From contig JAAYGJ010000061.1 of assembly GCA_012727745.1 (NCBI GenBank), forward strand, positions 1 through 5,046: DNA of 5,046 nt, in the 5' to 3' direction. This document shows, one piece after another, positions 1-4,099 of the stretch; the first letter of the stretch is position 1; every line of letters begins with the position of its first letter. The stretch comes from Clostridia bacterium. GTDB taxonomy: Bacteria > Bacillota > DSM-521 > Neomoorellales > Neomoorellaceae. The notes under the pieces were generated by a model. It ran no database searches. It saw only the letters and a program-made list of their open reading frames with translations, and was not told the DNA's origin. Both the position numbers and the translations under genes were made by a program.

Positions 1-895
1 TACCCCATATCAGTATTAGTTCCTGAAATTCATCTTCCGGCTCTGCAGCTTCTCCAGTTGCCCCCGTTTTTTCTTTTGCTGATGCTATTTCCTGACCATT
101 CGCTTTGCTGGCGTCAGGGGTATCTGATTGCCCTATGCCCTGCGCCCCCTCCTCATGTTCACCAGGAGGTTCTATTGCAGTAGACAGAATTTCCTCCGGG
201 CTTCCCTGTCCGTCGCCAAGCTGTTCTACCTCGCTAAATACTTCCCCTTCTTTCCTGGAACTAAGTGTACCGTTGGGAGAAATAGCTCTATCGTAACCAT
301 TGCTAATAGGCTGCTCAGTCTCCGCCCCTGTCCCGGCCGGCAAATCTGTTTCTGCCTGCACTTCTGCCATAAACATCCTTACATCTGTCGCAGCGTTTTC
401 TGCCGTGGCTGTTTCAGTAGCAGGTGCCGGAGTTCCCTCATCCATTAACATAATTTTTGCTCTTTCGGAAGTTGATACCATAGCCTCTGGAGCCGCTTCA
501 TCTGCTGCAGCTATTTGGGTGGTTGAAGGCGAGTGAAGTTGTTGCCGGGAAGCCATTGAAAATAAATCAAAATTATTACCATAAACCGAAAATGCTACCA
601 GCAACAGAATAGCTGCTGCCGCCGTCAGGGACAGCCCACTTTTGGGCAGGCGCCGGTACCAGGGTGGCTTTATTTCTCTGAGACGCTGCTGTAGACTCTC
701 AGCAAAGCCTGGCGGCAACTCCAGCTCCTCCTCAGACCAGAGCTGCAAAAGATTAACTGTGCGGCGCAGGGCCTCCAGTTCGTCCCGGCATAAATGACAA
801 CCCTGCAGGTGGTTTTCCAGTTCCTCACACTTATCTTTGCTCAATACGCCGTCAAGGTATGGAGACATTAATTCCTGAAACTGTCTGCAATTCAC
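1..895 (-). CDS. Zinc-finger (zf-HC2) transmembrane anti-sigma factor, 3' end cut by window edge
   Basis: This is the likely partner and inhibitor of the ECF sigma factor encoded just upstream. 298 codons are visible without a stop; the C-terminus lies beyond position 1. The N-terminus carries the zinc anti-sigma signature: C3, then H29-x3-C33-x2-C36 (HLQGCHLC), a spacing typical of zf-HC2/RsrA-type domains that clamp the sigma factor in the cytoplasm. One hydrophobic segment at about residues 88-105 (SLTAAAAILLLVAFSVYG) follows a basic stretch (WYRRLPKSG), so a single-pass protein with the C-terminus outside is expected. The outer part, residues 106-298, is low-complexity, rich in Glu, Ala, Gly, Pro and Thr, and resembles no sensor domain I recognise. 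The GTG start is chosen because it overlaps the sigma stop as GTGA, which suggests translational coupling, and because it keeps C3; an internal ATG eight codons later would lose that ligand. What it senses is unknown. Confidence 0.87.
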   Translation of the reverse strand, partial: MNCRQFQELMSPYLDGVLSKDKCEELENHLQGCHLCRDELEALRRTVNLLQLWSEEELELPPGFAESLQQRLREIKPPWYRRLPKSGLSLTAAAAILLLVAFSVYGNNFDLFSMASRQQLHSPSTTQIAAADEAAPEAMVSTSERAKIMLMDEGTPAPATETATAENAATDVRMFMAEVQAETDLPAGTGAETEQPISNGYDRAISPNGTLSSRKEGEVFSEVEQLGDGQGSPEEILSTAIEPPGEHEEGAQGIGQSDTPDASKANGQEIASAKEKTGATGEAAEPEDEFQELILIWG

Positions 896-1494
896 CGCCC
901 TTCACCCCCTTTGCCTATGTAGACGCTATCCGGCTGGAAAAGTTCCCGTTTATGTGCAAGTTGCTTGCGCAGGGCCTGGCGGGCACGGCTTAAACGCGAT
1001 TTAACCGTACCCGCCGAACAATTCAGACGACCGGCTATCTCTTCATAGGTAAAACCCTGCAGGTCCCGCATAATAACTACCATCCGGTACTCAGGCGAAA
1101 GGGCCTGTATTAATTGCTGCAAATAGTCCCTTTCTTCTATGTTAAGGACGACTTCTTCAGGGGAGCTGGCGTTTGCGTCAGGCAACTCCCAGGGGCAGTT
1201 TTCGTTTTCCCGCATACTGTCCAGGGATATAATCGGCCGCCGGCTCTGACGGCGCAAAACATCACGGCAAATGTTGGCTATAATATGCTGCAGCCAGGTT
1301 TTAAAAGAACACTGGCCCCGAAAACTGTGAAGGTTCTTAAATGCGCGTACCAGAGCTTCCTGGGCAGCATCGCTGGCATCTTCAGGATTGCCCAGAAAAC
1401 GGTAAGCAACAGTATAGAGCATTTTCTGGTAGCGCTCTACCAACAAAGAAAATGCTTCCATATCCCCGTTTTTGCTTTGTGTTAACAATTCCAA
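892..1494 (-). CDS. ECF-family RNA polymerase sigma factor (SigW/RpoE-like)
   Basis: This extracytoplasmic-function sigma factor directs RNA polymerase to a stress or envelope regulon and is held inactive by the anti-sigma factor encoded next to it. About 200 residues is normal for the family. Region 2 spans about residues 10-86: the core-binding helix shows DAAQEALVRAF, and the -10-recognition segment ends TWLQHIIANICRDVLRRQSRR. A variable linker (about 87-120) leads to region 4 at about 124-178, with the helix-turn-helix FTYEEIAGRLNCSAGTVKSRLSRAR that recognises the -35 element. There is no C-terminal extension. The start is uncertain. The TTG at 1494 has no close Shine-Dalgarno. An AGAGGTGG lies about 9 bases before an in-frame CTG at 1506-1504 (LISDLELL), with an in-frame TAG at 1524, so the protein may be four residues longer. 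A weak sigma-A-like promoter (TTTACG at 1573-1568, CATTAT at 1548-1543, 19-base spacer) is possible; I found no convincing ECF-type autoregulatory promoter. Confidence 0.94.
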   Translation of the reverse strand: MELLTQSKNGDMEAFSLLVERYQKMLYTVAYRFLGNPEDASDAAQEALVRAFKNLHSFRGQCSFKTWLQHIIANICRDVLRRQSRRPIISLDSMRENENCPWELPDANASSPEEVVLNIEERDYLQQLIQALSPEYRMVVIMRDLQGFTYEEIAGRLNCSAGTVKSRLSRARQALRKQLAHKRELFQPDSVYIGKGGEGR

Positions 1495-1714
1495 ATCTGA
1501 AATCAGGGCTGCCCACCACCTCTACCCACACCTATTCGACACATAATGTTCTTATCCTGTCTGTAACCGTAAATAGGGCAAGGTGGTTAATTTTTTTAGA
1601 TGCTATGAAGTGACCGTGGTAGATTTTCCTCGCCCATTAACTGAGTGATAATACCACTGCCCGTGATAATTTTGCCTCTCCGGCTCTTGTAAGCAAAGGC
1701 AGTCTGTGTTAAAC

Positions 1715-1720
1715 TATAAT
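1715..1720 (+). promoter_or_regulatory. -10 box of the tRNA-Leu promoter
   Basis: A perfect TATAAT lies 9 bases before the first base of the tRNA, which puts the transcription start only 2-3 bases upstream of the mature 5' end. There is no good -35 at the usual 16-18 base spacing. The nearest candidate, TTGTAA at 1687-1692, is 22 bases away and too far for a standard sigma-A promoter. The -10 is convincing and the -35 unresolved. Confidence 0.6.
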
Positions 1721-1729
1721 ACGAAATAT

Positions 1730-1816
1730 GCCGAAGTGGTGGAACTGGCAGACGCGCTGGACTCAAAATCCAGTGGGGGCAACTCCGTGCGGGTTCGACT
1801 CCCGCCTTCGGCACCA
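1730..1816 (+). tRNA. tRNA-Leu, anticodon CAA, CCA encoded
   Basis: An 87-base class II tRNA. The acceptor stem GCCGAAG (1730-1736) pairs with CTTCGGC (1806-1812), followed by the discriminator A and a genomically encoded CCA (1814-1816). The anticodon arm is CTGGA-CTCAAAA-TCCAG, giving anticodon CAA, which reads UUG. The T arm is GCGGG-TTCGACT-CCCGC (1789-1805). The long variable arm between them (around TGGGGGCAACTCC) and the discriminator A are both typical of leucine tRNAs. It stands alone with its own promoter and terminator. Such tRNA 3' ends are common integration targets for phages, which matters here because phage debris lies directly downstream. Confidence 0.97.
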
Positions 1817-1848
1817 AAAAAACCAAGGCTTCCAAGCCTTGGTTTTTT
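1817..1848 (+). terminator. Intrinsic terminator of tRNA-Leu, apparently bidirectional
   Basis: CCAAGGCTT (1823-1831) and AAGCCTTGG (1834-1842) form a perfect stem around a minimal loop, followed by a run of six T (1843-1848). It begins immediately after the CCA end of the tRNA. An A-tract (1816-1822) precedes the stem, so on the minus strand the hairpin is also followed by T residues and could stop transcripts arriving from the right. Confidence 0.92.
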
Positions 1849-1942
1849 ACTTTTTATAGCCAGATAACGCAGCCTGGGTGGCGTTTAGATCCACGAGGTA
1901 TTTATCGACTAAAGCTTGCTGTTTTGCAGTTGTCTTTACCAC
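1847..1942 (-). pseudogene. Remnant of a phage terminase small subunit (N-terminal fragment)
   Basis: A short minus-strand frame of 31 codons starts with GTG at 1942 and ends with TAA at 1849-1847. Its residues 13-31 read DKYLVDLNATQAALSGYKK, and KQQALVDKYLVDLNATQAA is the hallmark N-terminal helix-turn-helix of the Terminase_2 (TerS) family, which normally continues as a GYS-KK-type motif for another 100 or more residues. Here the frame stops just after GYKK, with the stop codon inside the T-tract of the tRNA terminator, and one or two residues seem to be missing around LSGY. The start is still well formed, with AGGTGG five bases before the GTG. TerS recognises phage DNA for packaging; this fragment cannot do that. 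I read it as the stub of a prophage deleted against the tRNA-Leu locus. The family assignment is from the recalled motif only. Confidence 0.7.
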
Positions 1943-1965
1943 TCTCACCACCTATTTTTACCATG

Positions 1966-1986
1966 AAAAAAGAGCCCGAAGGCTCT
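1966..1986 (-). terminator. Minus-strand intrinsic terminator with UUCG loop
   Basis: Read on the minus strand, AGAGCC (1986-1981) and GGCTCT (1976-1971) form a perfect stem closed by the stable tetraloop TTCG, directly followed by a T-run (1970-1966). On the plus strand the hairpin has no good T-tract. No minus-strand gene survives upstream of it: the sequence to the right is the plus-strand hicAB module. It therefore probably belonged to a lost gene preceding the terminase remnant. Confidence 0.8.
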
Positions 1987-2026
1987 ATTAATTTATTTCA
2001 TCAAAAAATAATATCAAAAAAATCTC

Positions 2027-2055
2027 TTGATATACGTAATATTACGTATTATAAT
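2027..2055 (+). promoter_or_regulatory. Sigma-A promoter of hicAB
   Basis: TTGATA (2027-2032, five of six consensus bases) and TATAAT (2050-2055, perfect) are separated by exactly 17 bases. A second, overlapping TATAAT lies at 2055-2060. Transcription should start near 2062, leaving a leader of about 20 bases before hicA. The promoter is intrinsically strong, as expected for a toxin-antitoxin operon kept down by its own antitoxin. Confidence 0.88.
2032..2049 (+). promoter_or_regulatory. Palindromic operator in the hicAB promoter spacer
   Basis: ATACGTAATATTACGTAT is a perfect 18-base inverted repeat that fills the 17-base spacer between -35 and -10 and takes in the last -35 base. A protein bound here would block RNA polymerase directly. 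HicB ends in a ribbon-helix-helix-like domain, and HicB antitoxins (or HicA-HicB complexes) are known to repress their own promoters, so HicB is the expected ligand. Binding is inferred from position and symmetry. Confidence 0.8.
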
Positions 2056-2081
2056 ATAATCTAATTAAAGAGGAGAAGGTT

Positions 2082-2264
2082 ATGAAAACAAGCGAACTGA
2101 TAAAACTATTAAAGAAACATGGAGTAGAGTTCGTAGCCCATGGCAAGAAACACGACATATACCGCAACCCAAAGACCGGAGAAACTTTCCCGATACCTAG
2201 ACACAAAGATGAAATTGCAAAAGGCACTCTCAACAGTATTCTAAAGAGTGCGGGGCTAAAATAA
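2082..2264 (+). CDS. hicA: HicA toxin, mRNA interferase of a type II toxin-antitoxin module
   Basis: HicA toxins are small double-stranded-RNA-binding-fold proteins that cleave mRNA and stop growth unless bound by HicB. At 60 residues this copy is full length. The sequence follows the family pattern: an opening helix (SELIKLLKKHG, residues 4-14), a strand leading to GKKHDIYRNP with the expected catalytic histidine at H24, then a PIPRH segment (37-41), and a closing helix (GTLNSILKSAGL, 48-59). With H24 present the toxin is probably active. The start is firm: AGGAG at 2071-2075 lies six bases before the ATG. It is the first gene of the module, 36 bases before hicB, the usual toxin-first order. 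The module is visibly more AT-rich than the sigma and trkA genes, which fits horizontal acquisition. Confidence 0.95.
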   Translation: MKTSELIKLLKKHGVEFVAHGKKHDIYRNPKTGETFPIPRHKDEIAKGTLNSILKSAGLK

Positions 2265-2274
2265 AACCCGCACT
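2247..2274 (+). other. Hairpin straddling the hicA stop codon
   Basis: AGTGCGGG (2247-2254) and CCCGCACT (2267-2274) form a perfect eight-pair stem around a 12-base A-rich loop that contains the hicA TAA. No T-run follows, so it is not an intrinsic terminator. It could slow or separate translation of hicA and hicB, or mark an RNA processing point; no function is shown by the sequence. Confidence 0.55.
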
Positions 2275-2276
2275 AA

Positions 2277-2288
2277 TCCTAATTAGGA
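2277..2288 (+). promoter_or_regulatory. Palindrome overlapping the hicB ribosome binding site
   Basis: TCCTAATTAGGA is a perfect 12-base palindrome whose right arm is part of the hicB Shine-Dalgarno AGGAGG (2285-2290), which lies ten bases before the hicB ATG. The left-arm TCCT could pair with the Shine-Dalgarno in RNA only by forming an intermolecular duplex or a strained small loop. It may be no more than the mirror of a strong ribosome site. The translational signal itself is solid; the regulatory reading is weak. Confidence 0.4.
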
Positions 2289-2300
2289 GGGTCTAATAAT

Positions 2301-2705
2301 ATGGCTAAATACGTATTTCCAGCTATTTTTACTAAAGAAGATGACGGTCAGTATTATATTGAATTTCCGGATTTAAAAAATTGCTATACCCAGGGAGATA
2401 ATCTACAAGATGCCTACGATATGGCATCTGACGTTCTCTGCCTATGCTTGTATCAAATGGAGGAAAATGGTGAACCTATACCGGCACCCTCTGATCCGGA
2501 AAATATTAAAGTGAATAATGGCTTTGTATCGTTGGTAGGTGCCGATACTCTTGAATACCGCAAGTTTTATAACAACAAAGCCGTTAAGAAAACCCTTTCA
2601 ATTCCGGAATGGCTAAATGCCTTAGCCGAAAGAGAAGGAGTAAATTTTTCTCAGATTCTTCAAGAAGCACTAAAAGAAAAACTCGGCATTAATGACAGGC
2701 CCTAA
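2301..2705 (+). CDS. hicB: HicB antitoxin, degenerate RNase H-like fold plus ribbon-helix-helix domain
   Basis: HicB binds and neutralises HicA and represses the operon. The N-terminal half (about residues 3-70) is the partial RNase H-like fold of HicB antitoxins: a first strand YVFPAIF, then DGQYYIEFPDLKNCYTQG, then the helix LQDAYDMASDVLCLCL and a conserved PIPAPS turn at 59-64. A linker of about 25 residues leads to the C-terminal segment at about 93-130 (KAVKKTLSIPEWLNALAERE then a long helix), which has the strand-helix-helix pattern of a ribbon-helix-helix DNA-binding domain and should recognise the palindrome in the promoter. A length of 134 residues is typical of the RHH-type HicB. 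The start is supported by AGGAGG at 2285-2290. The stop codon lies in the loop of the operon's terminator. Confidence 0.95.
   Translation: MAKYVFPAIFTKEDDGQYYIEFPDLKNCYTQGDNLQDAYDMASDVLCLCLYQMEENGEPIPAPSDPENIKVNNGFVSLVGADTLEYRKFYNNKAVKKTLSIPEWLNALAEREGVNFSQILQEALKEKLGINDRP
2307..2318 (+). promoter_or_regulatory. Operator-like palindrome at the hicB start
   Basis: AAATACGTATTT, covering hicB codons 3-6, is a perfect 12-base palindrome and shares the core ATACGTA/TACGTAT with both arms of the promoter operator at 2032-2049. HicB might bind here as a secondary site, which could affect elongation or local repression. The codons (Lys-Tyr-Val-Phe) are also normal for the family's first strand, so coincidence is possible. 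Confidence 0.35.
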
Positions 2706-2719
2706 ATCTGGGCCTTTTT
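2697..2719 (+). terminator. Intrinsic terminator of hicAB, overlapping the 3' end of hicB
   Basis: AGGCCC (2697-2702) pairs with GGGCCT (2710-2715) around a seven-base loop that starts with the hicB TAA, and the right arm runs into a T-tract (2715-2719). The left arm is formed by the last codons of hicB. The six-pair GC-rich stem is short but plausible. Confidence 0.8.
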
Positions 2720-2778
2720 CTTTGCTTAAAAAACCGCCCTTCCGGACAACTTCTTGATCTACACAGAAATGATATCAT

Positions 2779-2816
2779 GCGACCTCTACCACCCCAAAGT
2801 AGAGGTCAGCTTTTTT
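2779..2816 (+). terminator. Second plus-strand terminator-like hairpin between hicB and the beta-helix gene
   Basis: GACCTCTAC (2781-2789) and GTAGAGGTC (2799-2807) form a perfect nine-pair stem with a nine-base loop. GC (2779-2780) can add two pairs with GC (2809-2810) across one bulged A, and six T follow (2811-2816). It is stronger than the hairpin at the end of hicB and would catch read-through from hicAB. No gene or promoter is evident between the two hairpins, so it may be a leftover terminator of a lost gene, or end an unrecognised short RNA. Confidence 0.8.
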
Positions 2817-2874
2817 ATATACGGAGCCTGCGAAGCTGGATAGCGAGGGCTGGAACCATTTCCTGCACACCTTA

Positions 2875-2904
2875 CACAAATTATCCATGCCTGGCATATT
2901 TATA
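2875..2904 (+). promoter_or_regulatory. Possible sporulation-type (sigma-K/E-like) promoter of the beta-helix gene
   Basis: CACA (2875-2878) and CATATTTATA (2895-2904) are separated by 16 bases. This resembles the mother-cell sigma-K pattern (mACm, then CATAnnnTA), with the final TA displaced by one base. The implied start near 2910 would lie just before the Shine-Dalgarno at 2918. No sigma-A pair of comparable quality was seen here. The consensus is short and AT-rich, so this is only suggestive. Confidence 0.3.
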
Positions 2905-2932
2905 TAGAAGAATAGATAAGGAGGAAAGCATA

Positions 2933-3841
2933 ATGGCAGTCCGCACTGTACCGAACCAGTTTGCCACCATAAATGCGGCAATTACAGCCTCCGCGCCAGG
3001 CGATACCGTGAGAATTCTAGCTGGAACATTTAATGAATCAATTACAATTCCAACCGGTAAAGACCGTCTTACCATTATTGGGGTTGCCCCCCGTGTTACC
3101 AATATTAATGCTGCCGGCGGCCCGGCATTTACTGTTAATTCCCCTTTGGTTACAATTCAAAATTTAACAGTCCAGAATGCTCCCACTTTCTCCGGCATTG
3201 TGCTGGCTTCAGTTAGAAGTATCATCCGCAATGTGGAAATCAGATTGTGCCAGAGGGGTATTGAAATTCAAAACGCAAGTGAACAAAACTGCATTGTCGA
3301 TTGTAATATTCACAACAATACTGCTGAAGGCTTGCTGATCAATGGTCCCTTGAACCTTTTATATAACAACAGGCTAACAGATAACGGGTTAGATAATATC
3401 AGAATAAATAATACCAGCTCCACGAATATACTGGTCAAAAATTTCTTCATGAATGGTAGGACAGGAATGATGCTGTTTGGTTCAACAAATTTCATTTTCG
3501 ATAATTTCTGCAATGAAAATAATCAAGATGGTATGTTCATTGCCAGTTTCAATAACTTTGTGTTCAACAATAATATTAAAGGCAATACCCTTGATGGTAT
3601 AACTATTGCTGTTGCTGGACAAAACCGCATAATTGATAACAATATAGAAAACAATGGCAACGCTGGGGTCGCCCCCTCAAGCGAAAACCTCATTGATGAC
3701 AACGATATTGAGAACAACACCATTGTGGGCATTTTTCTAAACATTGGTAGTGATAACAATGCCGTTCGCCGTAACGACCTTAATAACACAACGAATATTG
3801 TGAATAATGGCGCCAACAATGTTATCGATGAAAACGACTAG
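2933..3841 (+). CDS. Asparagine-rich right-handed parallel beta-helix repeat protein (NosD/pectate-lyase-like fold)
   Basis: The 302-residue product begins with the usual entry to a parallel beta-helix: TVPNQFATINAAITASAPGD then VRILAGTFNESITI (residues 5-39), the pattern seen in many NosD/PbH1-type proteins. From about residue 86 to the end it is built of coils of 21-24 residues with recurring G-I/M-x-I/F and I-x-D/N-N-x-I-x-N-N positions. Asparagine makes up 58 of 302 residues and is concentrated in the coils, consistent with internal Asn ladders. There is no signal peptide, membrane segment or anchor, so it is probably cytoplasmic or assembled into a structure from inside, for example in a mother cell. 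No catalytic residues of a polysaccharide lyase can be assigned. The ATG at 2933 is preferred because AAGGAGG (2918-2924) lies eight bases upstream; the frame is open further, to an ATG at 2777, but that would run through the terminator hairpin. It is flanked by terminators, hence monocistronic. Its function is unknown. Confidence 0.88.
   Translation: MAVRTVPNQFATINAAITASAPGDTVRILAGTFNESITIPTGKDRLTIIGVAPRVTNINAAGGPAFTVNSPLVTIQNLTVQNAPTFSGIVLASVRSIIRNVEIRLCQRGIEIQNASEQNCIVDCNIHNNTAEGLLINGPLNLLYNNRLTDNGLDNIRINNTSSTNILVKNFFMNGRTGMMLFGSTNFIFDNFCNENNQDGMFIASFNNFVFNNNIKGNTLDGITIAVAGQNRIIDNNIENNGNAGVAPSSENLIDDNDIENNTIVGIFLNIGSDNNAVRRNDLNNTTNIVNNGANNVIDEND
3188..3838 (+). repeat. About ten degenerate beta-helix coil repeats (period 63-72 bases)
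   Basis: At the protein level the coils begin at residues 86, 108, 131, 153, 177, 198, 220, 243, 264 and 287, with lengths of 21-24 and a shorter last coil of 16. Typical units are QDGMFIASFNNFVFNNNIKG and LDGITIAVAGQNRIIDNNIE. The DNA is only loosely repetitive, with recurrent AATAAC/AACAAT stretches, so these are old, diverged coils and not a fresh tandem expansion. Confidence 0.75.
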
Positions 3842-3943
3842 GCTCCCTGCTGCAGCAACGATGACAGGCTCGGCAAGCTCCCCGTTCCTGCCCAGAAGAC
3901 GAACAGGTCTGTGGCGTTAATTTTCTACGTGTGCTTACCGCCC

Positions 3944-3972
3944 GGCCTTGAAGTAAGTTGCAAGGCCTTTTT
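3944..3972 (+). terminator. Intrinsic terminator downstream of the beta-helix gene
   Basis: GGCCTTG (3944-3950) and CAAGGCC (3961-3967) form a perfect seven-pair stem with a ten-base loop, followed by five T (3968-3972). It lies about 100 bases after the stop codon. The intervening stretch (3842-3943) holds no gene I can support. The hairpin separates the beta-helix transcript from trkA. Confidence 0.88.
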
Positions 3973-4054
3973 CGAGAATTTGAATACCTTAACTAGCAGG
4001 AAAAAAATATTCTGGGGCGAATAGTCCGATTAAGATTAGATGCTCATAATAAAA

Positions 4055-4083
4055 GGGAGGCTTTGCTTCCCACTTCTATTTTT
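4055..4083 (+). other. Hairpin in the trkA leader
   Basis: GGGAGG (4055-4060) can pair with CTTCCC (4066-4071), including one G-U pair, around a five-base loop; a loose T-rich stretch (ACTTCTATTTTT) follows to 4083, just before the trkA Shine-Dalgarno. A CATAAT at 4045-4050 could be a -10 box, but no fitting -35 is seen. The hairpin could be a weak attenuator-like element or incidental. No known potassium-gene riboswitch is recognisable in the 127 bases before trkA. Confidence 0.3.
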
Positions 4084-4099
4084 CGGAGGAGTGGCAGCT

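Noticed and set aside
105..536. Plus-strand frames of 63-106 codons opposite the anti-sigma gene
   Set aside because: They are antisense shadows of a low-complexity coding region; the minus-strand frame is continuous and joins the zinc-finger domain.
1114..1613. Plus-strand frames of 123 and 90 codons opposite the sigma factor gene
   Set aside because: They are shadows of the clearly coding minus-strand sigma gene, with no ribosome sites and no recognisable protein features.
1596..1835. Minus-strand open frame of 79 codons antisense to the tRNA, containing GVEPARSCPHWILSPARLP
   Set aside because: It is the antisense translation of a leucine tRNA, a well-known spurious protein pattern; the frame covers the whole tRNA and its terminator and has no independent support.
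1789..2081. Attachment-site duplication of the tRNA-Leu 3' end
   Set aside because: I looked for a second copy of the T-arm/acceptor sequence downstream within the window and found none, so an att pair cannot be claimed here.
2846..2857. AGGGCTGGAACC, reminiscent of the T-box antiterminator motif AGGGTGGNACC
   Set aside because: It has one inserted base, lacks the GCG continuation, has no terminator after it (the hairpin precedes it), and the downstream gene is not an aminoacyl-tRNA or amino-acid gene.
2777..2932. N-terminal extension of the beta-helix protein from an ATG at 2777
   Set aside because: It has no Shine-Dalgarno, would translate a terminator hairpin, gives a Cys/Arg-rich segment unlike the family, and a far better start exists at 2933.
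3310..3819. Minus-strand frames of 67 and 98 codons under the beta-helix gene
   Set aside because: They result from the repetitive AAT/AAC codons read in antisense and give hydrophobic leucine/isoleucine-rich strings with no ribosome site.
3973..4099. Possible c-di-AMP (ydaO-type) riboswitch upstream of trkA
   Set aside because: Such elements often control potassium genes, but the region is too short and shows none of the conserved blocks I would expect.
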